From Podocnemis expansa (taxonomy: Eukaryota; Chordata; Testudines; Podocnemididae), in assembly GCA_007922195.1 (NCBI GenBank), contig ML681990.1:35227733-35291732 (forward strand): a stretch of 64,000 nucleotides of DNA. Reading direction: 5' to 3'. The notes below the pieces were generated by a model, which was not told where the DNA came from, made no database searches, and was given only the letters and a program-made list of their open reading frames with translations. The first letter of the stretch is position 1. Each line of letters opens with the position of its first letter. This document shows positions 11,932 to 23,145 of the stretch, piece after piece. A program made the translations under genes and the position numbers.

Positions 11932-12380
11932 CAGGGCCTGGATTAACTGGCGTGGGGGTCCCAGGCTGCCCCCCCACGTACCCTTCCCACCACCTGCCCC
12001 CCAACATGGAGACCTCTTGCAGGAGGATCCCTGAGGTCAAAACTCTCCCACCCCAGCCCCCCTCCGGCTAGTCTGGCCCCGGGGCAGGGGTGGGGCCAGC
12101 TGGCACATGACTCAGGCCCCCATGCAGCCCCTCAGGGCCACAGTTTGTGGAAGGCTGTGCTGGAAACCAGTGGGCCATGCCCCCACAGGCAGAGGGAACA
12201 GGCACTGACCCACCCTGTCAATCCGGGGGGGTGGATCAGCTGGCCCAGGGGTGCTAGCAGGCCAGAAGCATTCTCAGCACTCCAGTCCCCCTGGTGCTGA
12301 ACAGGATGAAGAGAAGTCGGACAGGCATTTTAGGGCCTGGAGCCTGGGGTCCCTAAAGCCCGTGCTATAATCTGGCCCTG
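11932..12380. mobile_element. hAT-like non-autonomous element
   Basis: The 449-bp GC-rich unit starts CAGGGCCTGGATTAAC and ends TATAATCTGGCCCTG, giving an imperfect terminal inversion (CAGGGCC.GATTA). The same CAGGGCC ends occur on the better-defined element at 16367-16701. I see no convincing 8-bp target duplication here. Confidence 0.5.
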
Positions 12381-14239
12381 TTTAGTGGAGACCTTTCCTT
12401 TAATTAGCTGTTAGGCTAGGAGGCTTACTTCAGTCAACTGTGTAAACATTACCAATCTCACACATTAACCTACAATGGTGAATCTCTGTGTCCACACCAA
12501 GACTCATGGATTTCATCTATCAGCTTGAAGAATCAGGTTTTAATCTTTCTTTGTCCATTCACATGCTCTATTGCATGCTTATATAACATATTCCTCTATT
12601 ATGAATACAATATTGTGTGGTAACTATGCAAAGTTAACCCACAATCCCACATAGAGTGGAAAGGAGAATAGGTTTTAGGGCTGAGTATGCCCAATGATTT
12701 GTATATGTAGTGTAATACAGGAATTATTTTTTTGTTTTTAATGAAGAAAAATGTCTATTTATCCCACCCAGGTTCTGTAGGCAGAGCATGATGAAGCTTG
12801 CTAACCATATGCTCTTTGCAGGCTACTTTAACACCCTGCTTTTTCAAGAAAACCTTATAGACAGGTTCCAGAAACCTGCATGGAGCCTGATTGACTATGA
12901 GTGGGGTTCCTTGGTGGTCAGCACTCCACCTACACAATCTCTCTGCAGGGACAGAATCTGAATGAGAGAAGACATAGTTCTCTGTCCAGTTTGTCTGTCT
13001 CTAGTTCTGAGGTGACAGCATTCTGCCAGTTATACCCAGAATATCAAAGAAATTACACCCGCCTGAGCCAATTGTGAAACTAAATGGCACAGGCTAATTC
13101 GCTCAGTTTTTATATTCCATCTGCTAACCAATGGCAGAAAAGTTTTTAGATGAAACAATGTATGCACTTGAACCATGAGTTGTGAATTTTACAAGTGATT
13201 ATAAAAATTTAAAACTGCTCTTGGCATCCTAAGCATTCTATCAGGCCATATGCCCAAATGCAGATGATATATGTAACTAAAGCACATGGTGTGAACTGGA
13301 AACAGTTAATATAAACACACTGTCTGTGAGCCAGATGCAGATAAAGAATTATTAGTGAAAGAAATTCATGAATAAAAAGTTTCATCATCTCATGCAACAT
13401 ACAAGGCAGCTGCTGAACACATTTATTCGCTCTGTCTATTCTTTCCAGATGTGTCCCAGTGTCATTTTTCGTATAGAAAATGTAGAAGTTTTATTTCCAT
13501 CAGAACAGCCTGATCACAGAGCCAGTATGGTGTGGAATGAGAATAAGGAGTTTTTCCAAGAGGCTTATCTTCAAGTGGGTTTGTCCAATGTGGAGGGTTC
13601 AGGTTCCCTGAAGGCCAAAGTAATGTTTTACTGCATCCTTTATAGGCTGAAGCTGAGAGTCATAGCTGCCACTCTCCAAAAAGGGTTTGCCTACTGCCTG
13701 GCAAATGCCTCTTCCTGCAGAGGATTCAGATTCTGTGTTAAGGCCTCCACAAAGAGCTTTGGGTGAAAAGTTTGTAGGACCCTTTCCAACTCTGTATCAA
13801 TGGATCTCACAAGACTCTAATCCTGGGCAAACTGTATACAAATAGTATAACTTGGAGCTTCAACTTGTGAGAGAGTGGTGCTTTGTCACTTTCTTATGGG
13901 TTTAATTCCCTTGCCCTGTAGGAATGGTATAGCTTTTTATCATTTCACTGTCTTCCCAGAACACTATAGTCCAGTTCTGAGGATTTGACCTTCAATTTCT
14001 TTTATGAAAAATAAAAAAAAGACAAAGCATTCATTCAGCCCCAAGAATACCAAATTCACCTGTTTATGAACCTTCAGCCCTGCTTGATGACCCTACTGCC
14101 TCCTTGATTGCCTGGCTGCTTGCTTCTCAAATATTTGGAGTGCAAATATTAATAAATCTCATAGGGCAAATATTAATAAAAGTGAACAGTTACTTCTTGC
14201 CCTGATGCCACCTCCCAAATTGATCCTCAGTCCCAGTGC
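12381..14239. other. Unannotated stretch
   Basis: No supported gene. A 132-codon plus-strand frame at 13368-13766 has no recognisable domain, splice context or repeat family. A 60-codon minus-strand frame at 12755-12937 is likewise unassigned. Confidence 0.35.
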
Positions 14240-15010
14240 AAGTTGTTTTCCCCTCATAATTTTGAAAATTTCTTCATTCATATCTGAGACAATAGGCATC
14301 ACAGAAACTTGGAATGATAATAATCAGTGGGACGCAGTAATACCAAAATATAAAATATAAGATGATGACAGAGTAGCTTGTGCTAGTGAGGGAACAGCTC
14401 TGTATAGGGAAGAAAGCACAGAGTCAAATATAGTAAAAATCTTAAATGAATCAAACTACCACAGAATCTCTGCAGAGAGAAATGCCATGCTTGGATAATA
14501 AGAGTATCACAATAGGAACATACCACTAATCATCTGACCAAGATGGTGATGGTGACTGTGAAATGCTCCAGGAAATGAGAAGATGCAAAAACAAGACCCA
14601 ATATTGACTGGGTACGTGTCACCTCAGGATAAGATGCAGAGATGAAATTTCTTGCTGTTATTAATGACTAATTTTTGTAGCAGCTAGGCCTGCAACCCAC
14701 AAGAGAAGAGAGAATTCTTTATTTAGTCTTAAGTGGAGTACAGGATCCAGCCCAAGAGGTGAATATAGCTGAGCCAGTCAACAATAGCAACCATAATGTA
14801 AATAAGCTCAACATTTTATGAGGGGAAGGAGGAAATACCAAAGAAATCCAAGACAGTAGCAGTTAACTTCAAAAAGGGAACTATATAAAAAAGCATGCAA
14901 GTTGGTTAAATGGAAGCTAGAAGGAAGAATCATATGTTTGCAAGCTGCGTGGAAACTTAATAGAAGTGCAAACTAAATGTATGCCCCCAATGGAAAAAAA
15001 ACAATAAGAG

Positions 15011-15012
15011 GA

Positions 15013-15060
<48 letters not shown>
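15011..15060. repeat. (CA)n microsatellite
   Basis: Uninterrupted CA dinucleotide run inside the CR1 relic. Confidence 0.95.
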
Positions 15061-15062
<2 letters not shown>

Positions 15063-15429
15063 GCTACCATGGCTAAACAGCAGAGCAAGAGACACTGTTA
15101 GAGGGAAAAAAGCATCCCGTAAAAATTGGAAGTCAAATCTTACTGAGGAAAATAGAAAGGAACAAACTCTGGCAAGTCAACTGTGAAAGTATAATTAGAC
15201 AGGCCAAAAAAGGTTTTTAAGAGCAACAGCAAAAATATTTTTAAAGATTTCAGAAGCAGAAAGCCTGCCAAAGAATCAGTTGGGCCACTGGATGATCAAG
15301 ATACTGAAGGAGCACTCAGAGAGAAGACAGGGTCATTGCAAAATCTTCATTTTAGCTTCTCTGCATTTGTCTTCAGTGGAGAAGTTCAGAGAGATCCTCA
15401 GATCTGTCACCTTAAAAGAAAGGCTCAGG

Positions 15430-15870
15430 TTTGGGGAACTATCCCAGCAGGGACAGTTCAAGGGGCTGTGGCACCCCAAGCCAGCTTTTGGATTTGTGCC
15501 CCCCTACCTGCAGGGGGGCAGCACAGAACCCAGCCTCCACTCCAGCCACCTTGCCCCGCCCCCCAGGGCAAAACAGCTGGTCCAGGGGCAGAGCAGGCCA
15601 GTCCAGAGGCAGGGCTCCATTCTCGCACTCCTCCCCTGTGCTGGCTGTGCCTCCCAATGGGACAAAGTGGGCCAGCCCAGAGACAGGACGAGGAAGCGGA
15701 GCCCGCCCCAAGGGCTGGCATGCTCTGACCTCGAGGGCAGAATGGCCAGCTCGGGGAGGGGTGAGAACATTGGTCTGGCTTCTGAGCTGGCCCATCCTGC
15801 TGCCCCAAAGGCAGTGGCACCCGAAGCCACTGCTTTATTTGCTTATCAGTTGAGCTGGACCCAAGTCCCA
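15430..15870. other. GC-rich insertion in the CR1 relic
   Basis: CR1 homology stops near 15430 and resumes near 15870 with GAGGTATCTGTAGAAGTGG. The intervening 440 bp are GC-rich, with overlapping open frames on both strands typical of GC-rich repeats. Ends are not resolved. It is probably a non-autonomous transposon. Confidence 0.4.
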
Positions 15871-16366
15871 GACTGAGGTATCTGTAGAAGTGGTTTTGGA
15901 ACAAACTGATAAGTGAAATGGTGTTAAGTCACCAGGTGCAGATGATATTCACCCAAGAGTTCTGAAGAAACTCAAGTGTGAAGCCGCAAAAAGCACTAAC
16001 AGTGCTATGTAACTTGTCACTTAAATCAGCCTTTGTACCAAATGGTTGGCAGACAGCTACTACAAAATTAATTGTTGTAAAAGGCTTCGGTGGTGATCAT
16101 GGCAATTACAGGTTGATGAACTTCATCTCAGTACCGGGCAAATTGGTTGAAATGACAGAACAATTATCAAACACATTGATGAACAGAATATGTTAGAGAT
16201 GAGTCACTTCAGATTTTGTGAAAGGAAATCATATTTCACCAATCTATTAGAATTCTTTGAGGACACCAATAAGCAGGTGGACATGGGTGATCCAGGAGAA
16301 ATAGTATACTTGGACTTTCAGAAAGCTTTTGAAAAGAGGCTCTTCAGCAAAGGAAGTAATCATGTG

Positions 16367-16701
16367 CAGGGCCAGCCCAAGGTATTTTGCGCCCTAGGCA
16401 CCTGAGGTGTCCCCCACTGGCCCGGGCCAGGCCAGATGGGGGCCTCCCCTGTACCAACCTCCCAACCTGGCCAGGTGGTGGGCGGGTGCTGCGCAGGCTG
16501 CTGTCTGAATCACAGCAGTGGCTTCACTCCCCAGGCTGGGGTCGGCTCCCCACCTGCGGTCTGATGCCAGTAGCGGCTTCACTCCCCCAGCTGGGTCTGG
16601 CTCCCTGCCCGTGGCCGGATGCCGGCAAAGCAGGGCAGGAAGCTCTCTGGACCCAGCCCCAGGCAACCTCCTAGGTTGTGTCTATGGGCAGATTGGCCCT
16701 G
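16367..16701. mobile_element. hAT-like element in the CR1 relic
   Basis: The 335-bp GC-rich unit begins CAGGGCCAGCCC and ends GGGCAGATTGGCCCTG, an imperfect terminal inversion. It is flanked by ATCATGTG (16359-16366) and ATCATGGC (16702-16709), which agree at 6 of 8 positions and fit an 8-bp hAT target duplication. CR1 sequence continues on both sides. Confidence 0.65.
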
Positions 16702-17055
16702 ATCATGGCATGAGATAGGGAGGGTCCTTTCATGGATCATTACCTGGTTTGAGGTAAAGAAAAAAAGGGCAGGAATAATTGTCAATTTCCAGCAATCAGG
16801 TACCACAAGGATCTGCACTAGGACCTTGGCTGTTCAATTCACAGATTATAGGGAAAGGAAATAAACAGTGAGGTAGCAAAATCTGTGCATGATACCAAAT
16901 TACTCAAAGCAGTTAAGTATAAAAGACTGTGAGTAAAGGACTGTGAAGAGTTACAAAGAGATCTCACAAAACTGAATGACTGGGCAACAAAATGGCAGAT
17001 AAAATTCAGTGCAATAGATGCAAAGTAAGGCACATTGGAAAACAATCCTAATCCA

Positions 17056-18180
17056 GTGCTGGTGCTAGCCCATTGGGGGCCCCAAGCAGGAACATTTTTT
17101 TCCTCCCCCGGCCTACATCCACACTACTAAAGCACACAAGTTTTTCTAATAAAAAGCAAACAGGCCATTTCCCTCCTTGAGCTGTTCAGTCACATACCTA
17201 ACATAGTCTCTGATCCCATCTATACAAACTAAACCATTGTTTCTCAACCACTGTGTCAGTGCATATTACTGTGTCACCACCCAGTATTAAGTGTGTTGCA
17301 GAGAGCTGGGGAGATGGCTGGATTTGGCCTGGGGGATATGGGCTGGTGTGTCCTGTAGGGTCACGATACACTGCCAAGTATGTGGTGACCTACATAAAGG
17401 TGAGAACCACTGTTCTAAGTAGTGGAGGCTTGTGATGGAGGCCACTCAATTTCTGAATGTCTCCTGTTGCTACAAGCAGGCCTGCAGTCCTTTTCATACT
17501 CCTGGCACCCACTTCAGTTTGTCAACCTCTCCTGGTAGGTCTTCAGTGGTTTATCACATCAGCTGGATTTCACAATCCAAATGAAAGTCTTCCAAGGTAG
17601 CAGAGAGTCCAACAGAACCTGTCTCTCCACAGTCTTCAGTCCCAGCTCTGAGCCCATTAGATTCAGCCCTTCTCTTGGGCTTCCAAATAAAACTTGCCCC
17701 TTGCAGCACTTCACTAGTGGCTAGCTTCTTCCCTCCTGCCCTCCCAGTTCTCCAGGTTCCACCTCAGGGACCCTATAAACCGCAGCCACATACTGCTCAC
17801 TCAGAATGATTGTTGCTCTTTCACTGGGCCTTTTCCCTCCTAGCCCCTCTACCTTCATCCTTCACCTCAAGGTTAAAGTGCTCAGATCCTCTTCTCCCCA
17901 CTTCTACAAAACACCAGATCAAGCATATATACCCAGGAACAAACTCTGTTTATCCTTCAAGCTCCTTTGGCCAAAGTCTTCTTTACCCCTCTGGTACCAC
18001 CCAGGAACTGATGTGTTAAGATCCTGCAGCTCTTTTTATCTGAGCCTGCTGGGCTGACTGCTTCCATGAGTCTTCTCTGGAGGACTCACCATCACTTCTC
18101 CTTTCTTGGGACAAAATGTAGTAAGGACTCCTACAGGGAGTCAACAGCCAGAATTTTAGAGCTGTGACAAAGGTAACTTA
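17056..18180. other. Unidentified insert of about 1.1 kb in the CR1 relic
   Basis: CR1 homology breaks after TTGGAAAACAATCCTAAT and resumes with CACTCAAGAAAAGGATTTTG. The insert is pyrimidine-rich and carries a nested hAT-like remnant at 17235-17412. Its class is not determined; an LTR or a DNA transposon are both possible. Confidence 0.4.
17235..17412. mobile_element. hAT-like remnant
   Basis: Begins CATTGTTTCTCAACCACTG and ends GGTGAGAACCACTG. These inverted ends have the form common to vertebrate hAT elements (CAGTG.TTCTCAACC). It is diverged and lies inside the unidentified insert. Confidence 0.5.
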
Positions 18181-18685
18181 CCACTCAAGAAAAGGATTTT
18201 GGGAGCACAGTGGATACTTCTCTGAAAAACATCTGATCAATATGCAGAGACAGTCAAAAAAGCTAACATTGTCTCTTTCCTAATCAGTCTGAACAGTCTT
18301 ATCTATCAAGTACACTCACAGATCAAATATAGCACACAATTTTGCTCTAAAAAGATCAGACTTGGGGAAAAAAAGTTAAGAAAAGGGCAACAAAAAGTGA
18401 TTGCCCAAGATGTTATAAATGTCAAAGGTACAACCGAGTTAAAAAAAGAATTGGATCATTTCAGGAGGATAAATCCATCAGCTGGTATATAATCAGGGAA
18501 GCCACCCCATGCTTGGAGCATCCCTCAACCTCTGACAGCAAGAAGCTAGGACTGGATAATGGATGAATCACTCAAAATTGCCTTGTTCCATTCTTTCCTT
18601 CCAAACATTTGGCATTTACTGCTTTTGGACCACAGGATACTATGTTAAATGGACGTTGAACTGACCCACAAGAGCCATTCTAATG

Positions 18686-19644
18686 TACTTTGCAGTATTT
18701 CTTTTATCCCCATTCATTTATACATATGCTCACCCACAGGGAAAGGAACTTCGCACATATGATTTCCTTAAAACCCCTCCACTTTGCATTAGCCCATTTC
18801 TCAGTATACCTCTTCTTGTCCTACTCAGTATACCTCAAATTTTACAATTTGAAAGACATCAGTATTTTCCATCCCTTAGTCTTTAGATTTAACTTATTTA
18901 ATGCACTAATTTCCCCACCCTACATTTACACATTTAACCACATTCCTCAAAACACTTACTCACAATACTTAGCTTTAATTATGTAGACTGATCCATCAAA
19001 TTTAAGTATGTACATAAGCAGTGCTCCATCTTAGTCTCTATCTGACTTAAATGTCTAACTCAAATGTAAGCTCTTGTTTGTTTTCTTTTTTAATTTGCCA
19101 TTAAATGAGATTTTGGGGAGGAAAAACTGGGCCAAGGAAAAGTTCTATTTTGATAAGTCAGAACAAAAAATTTTATTAAACTTTTGAAAATTAAAAAATA
19201 CTATTATAGATTTCATGCCAAAAAGTCATGTTTCATTTCAGTCTTTATTGAAATGGATGTATCAGAATGTCTTGTCAATTTTAACCATTTTCTCTGGAGG
19301 AAAAATATTGACAAGCTATCAGAAAATGTTTTGATTTTGACAAAAAATACCATTTGCTGGGTGCAAAGCATTTAGTTTGGACATTTTAGACTAGCTGTAC
19401 TTAGAGACTTAGCAGACCATGTTCCATTAAATTGTTAAGATTTTCCTTCAAATTTATCACAAGACAGCAGTAACAGAAATTCACCAAAAAAAGCTTGAGG
19501 TCTTAGGCACCTGTGAAATCCTGCCAATCAATTGTTTGCTTTAAAGAACAGCCCTTTCAGTCAACAGATGTATCTAAATTGAAATGCAGTGTTTACACTG
19601 GTGAAACACTCATGTGATCCATCAGCATTTGCTGCACCATTCAA
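18686..19644. other. Unannotated AT-rich stretch
   Basis: Nothing recognisable. It leads up to the left tip of DIRS element B. Confidence 0.4.
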
Positions 19645-19860
19645 AAGAAGAGGTTGCTTACCCGTAACCGGTGTTCTTCGAGAGGTGTGCTCCTGGCCAT
19701 TCCCTTGTAGGTGTCTGCACGCCACATGCACGGCACACCGGAACATTTTCCCATAGCCCCACGGGGCTGGCAATAGCGCCCCCTGGAGTGGCGCCAACGC
19801 CACTCCCTATATATGGCGCTGCCGGCCCCCTCCCTCCTCAGTTCCTTCTACCCCCACTAT
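19645..19860. repeat. Left inverted terminal repeat of DIRS B
   Basis: Complementary to about 25270-25456, including the shared TATATA-containing stretch near 19805-19815. Confidence 0.8.
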
Positions 19861-21570
19861 ATGAGGGGAGGCGGGGGGGAGCGGAATGGCCAGGAGCACA
19901 ACTCTCGAAGAACACCGGTTACAGGTAAGCAACCTCTTCTTCTTCGAGTGCTGCTCCTGGCCATTCCCTTGTAGGTGAGTCACTAGCCTTACCTTGGAGG
20001 TGGGATGCGTCACAGGGACGTCGACTGCAGCACTGCTGTGCCAACCGCCGCGTCTTGCCGAGCCTGCTGGGTAACAGCGTAGTGCTGAGCACCACGTCGC
20101 TCCTCTACAAATCTCTGCGATCGGGACCCCTGCGAGGAAAGCTGCTGACGCCGCCTGGGCTCTGGTCGAGTGGGCTGTGACCCTCGGGGGAGGCACTCCA
20201 GCCAGCTTATAACACTCCCTAATGCAGGCCACTATCCATGCCGCAATCCGCTGTGTAGAGACGGGCTTCCCCCGCATTCTGTCGGCTACTGCCACAAAAA
20301 GCTGAGACGACAAGCGGAAGGGTCTCGTCCGCTCTGTGTAAAAAGCTAGGGCCCTCCTGACATCTAACATGTGTAGGCGACGCTCTCTACCAGATGCATG
20401 AGGTTTAGGACAGAGGACTGGCAGGAAGATGTCTTGGTTCATGTGAAACTGTGACACCACCTTGGGCCTGAACGCCGGGTGAGGGCGTAGCTGTACCTTG
20501 TCTTTAAAAAAGGTGGTGTACGGGGGCTCCGCCGAAAGGGCATGCAGCTCGGACACCCTCCTAGCCGAGGTGATAGCCACCAGGAACGCTACCTTCCGTG
20601 AAAGATAGAGAAGGGAGCACGATGCCAATGGCTCAAAGGGCGGCCTGGCGAGGTGTGCGAGGACCAGGTTCAAGTCCCATTGAGGTGTCGGGGCACGTAC
20701 CGGGGGGTACAACTTCGACAGTCCTTTGAGAAATCTCTTCACAAGAGGTAGCGAAAACAAGGTGAGACGTTCATCCCCGCGGCGAAATGCTGCAAATGCC
20801 GCCAGGTGGACCTTGAGGGATGACAGCGATAGCCTGGTTGACTTTAGGTGCCACAGATAGTCTAGGATAGAGTGAACCGGCAGTGTGAATGGGTCCAGCC
20901 CATTGTCCCCTGCCCAGTGCGCAAATCTCCGCCACTTTGCCACATAAGAGGACCTCGTAGAGACCTTTCTACTGCTACAGAGCACCTGCTGCACTGGGGA
21001 CGAGCACAGCCGCTCATTGGCTGTCAACCATGAAGGAGCCAGGCATGGAGATGTAGCGCCTCCAGGTTGGGGTGGAGAACTAGCCCGTTGTCCTGGGACA
21101 GGAGGTCGGGTCTCATGGGCAGCCGAATGGGGTCGCACCTGGAGAGCTTCAGGAGGGACGAGTACCAGTACTGGCGTGGCCACGCCAGAGCTATCAGGAT
21201 GATCTTTGCTCCCTGCCTCTTTATCTGCTGAAGCGTCCTGGGAACCAGCGGTGTCGGAGGGAACGCATACATTAGCCCCCCCGTCCATGGGACTTCGAAT
21301 GCATCCCCCAATGAACCCGGGCCAAAGCCCCGGAATGAGCAAAACCAATGGCACTTGGTGTTTTGGTGGGAAGCGAACAGCTCCAGTAGGGGATACCCCC
21401 ACTGATGGAAAAGCGACTCCGCCACCTCCGGGTGGAGAGACCACTCGTGGGTCAAAAACCTCTGGCTCAGGCCATCTGCTACCGAGTTCAAAGACCCCGG
21501 CACGTAAGAGGCGCTCAGGTGAATGCCGTGGCGAATACAGAAATCCCACAGCGCTACTGCCTCCTGACAA
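19807..21570 (-). pseudogene. DIRS B tyrosine recombinase, catalytic end out of frame
   Basis: A 587-codon open frame carries a DIRS recombinase. The N-terminal 190 or so residues overlap the RT/RNase H frame and have no clear fold. The SAM-like core-binding part follows (YVAKWRRFAHWAG, LDYLWHLKS), then the catalytic domain: arginine in TSARRVSELHAL (codons near 20558-20563) and the H-x-x-R box in TAHSTRAQAAS (near 20164-20178). After GATWCS, copy A reads a PHTFAQHYA-type motif. Here a short deletion near 20075-20090 shifts the frame, so the nucleophilic tyrosine is no longer in this frame. The open frame then runs on without homology, so the enzyme is probably inactive. Confidence 0.85.
19890..19975. 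repeat. Internal complementary region of DIRS B
   Basis: Contains the complement of the left tip (CGAAGAACACCGGTTACAGG) followed at once by the complement of the right tip (TTCGAGTGCTGCTCCTGGCC). The two tips overlap by a few bases in the CTTCTTCTTC run. Confidence 0.85.
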
Positions 21571-22860
21571 AGGGGCCTAGAGCAGGAACCCCCTTGCTTG
21601 TTGATGTAAAACGTCGCTGACGTATTGTCCGTCTGTACCGAGGCCGTCCGTCTGCGAAGCTGGTCTCGAAAAACCTTGCAAGCTAGCCGCACCGCCCTCA
21701 GCTCCTTGACATTGATGTGCAAGGCGGAGTCTTTGCCCGCCCACAGCCCTTGAGTTTTGAGCTCGCCTAAGTGAGCACCCCACCCTTTGTCCGAGGCACC
21801 TGACATCAAATGTACTGATGGACTGTCCATGCGGAAGGGGATCCCCGAGCACAAATTGTCCTCTTGCATCCACCAGCGAAGGGAGCGCAGGATTGGTGAG
21901 GGCACCGTGACCATCAGGTCCAGAGAGTCTCTCACCGGGCGGAACACACTCGCCAGCCATAGCTGAAGGGAATGCATGCGAAGCCAGGCATGCGGAACGA
22001 CCGCAGTGCAGGCCGCCATGAGCCCCAACAGGCGGAGACACTCTCACACCGACACCAGCGGGAATTTCAGCAGGGAGGCCACCACGTCGCGAATCGTGCC
22101 TTAGCGGGAGGCTGGGAGGGACGCCCTCGCTGACTCCGAGTCTAGAACTGCCCCTATGAATTCTATCCTCTGTGAGGGTGTCAACATGGATTTCTGTCTG
22201 TTGACTATGAGGCCCAGCCGGCTCAACAGGGCACAGATGACTGCTACATGGTCTCGCGTCTCCTGAGGCGATCAGCCCACTACCAGCCAATCGTCCAGGT
22301 AGGGAAAAAGGGTGACCCCTCTCCTCCTGAGGTAGGCCGCTACCACCGCTAGGCACTTGGTGAAGACCCTCGGGGCCACTGAAAGGCCAAACGGAAGGAC
22401 CGTAAACTGCAGGTGGGCCTGACCCACCACAAAGCGTAAGTACTTCCTGTGTCGCTGATGAATAGCAATGTGGAAGTACGCATCCTGCAAGTTGAGGGCT
22501 GCATACCAGTCTCCTGGATCTAGAGAGGGAATGATGGACGAGAGGGAAACCATCCTGAAGCGGATCTTCCTGAGGAACCGGTTGAGCCGCCGTAAGTCCA
22601 GGATCGGGTGGTATCCCCCTTTCGCCTTTGGGATCAGAAAGTAGCGGGAATAGAACCCCTTTCCCCTCCTGTTGGGTGGAACCTCCTCCACTGCCCCTTT
22701 TAGGAGCAGGGATCGGACTTCTTCCCTTAGTAGCCCCACTAGCGTGGGGTCCCCCTGGGTGGCTGAAGGGCGGGGCGGAGGTGCCGACGGGGGTAATGAA
22801 GCAAATTGGAGGGAGTAGCCCTCCTGTACAGTTCTGAAGACCCAACAATCCAACATAATT
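21024..22860 (-). pseudogene. DIRS B reverse transcriptase/RNase H, with stops
   Basis: The RT lies in the frame 22272-22856, with FYSRYFLIPKAKGG, LDLRRLNRFLRK, LNLQDAYFH, FGLSVAPRVFTKCL and the catalytic YLDDW near 22287-22302. An in-frame TGA at 22272-22274 follows directly after DDWLVVG, and further stops occur between about 22030 and 22110. The frame is open again from 22028 to 21024 and covers RNase H (QTDNTSATFYINKQGG) plus the DIRS-typical C-terminal block (YAFPPTPLVPRTL, IILIALAWPRQYWY). A long open frame on the same strand at 21577-22926 is mostly a shifted shadow of this region. Confidence 0.88.
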
Positions 22861-23145
22861 CTGAGCCACTCCGGGAAAAAAAGGGATAGTCTGTTGTAAA
22901 AGGGTAGAGACTCTAGATCCTGCCAAATTGGTATGCCGTCCTCGGGCTGACCCTCAAAAGTTCTTTTTCTGTACCCCCTTGGTCTCCTGTCTGGCGCCCA
23001 GCTGGCCGGCGGCCATCCCTATTCCGCCTTCTGTCCTCCTCCTGGCGCCGGCGGAACGGGCGCGCGGGCAGCAGAGGTTTAAAGGCCTTTCTCTGAGCTG
23101 CCGGCGTATGGAGGCCCAGAGATTTTATCAGAGCCCTGGAGTCCT

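Larger units (their letters stand above)
14240..18685 (+). mobile_element. Old CR1/L3-like LINE relic, interrupted three times
   Basis: Pieces follow LINE order on the plus strand. An endonuclease-like start (GITETWND) lies near 14290. RT pieces at 16190-16330 read TNLLEFFEDTNKQVDMGDPG and VYLDFQKAFE. A second RT piece at 16890-17050 reads LNDWATKWQIKFS. Further pieces at 18180-18420 end in a CR1-type 3' end (GGATACTATGTTAAATGGAC, then CCATTCTAATG) near 18685. The relic is broken by a GC-rich insert (about 15430-15870), a hAT-like element (16367-16701) and a block of about 1.1 kb (17056-18180). All frames are decayed. Confidence 0.7.

Noticed and set aside
13368..13766. 132-codon plus-strand open frame
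   Set aside because: No domain, no splice or start context, and AT-rich surroundings; no support for a gene.
21577..22926. 449-codon minus-strand frame over the DIRS B polymerase
   Set aside because: RT motifs are in another frame (22272-22856). Apart from its start, this frame is a shifted shadow.
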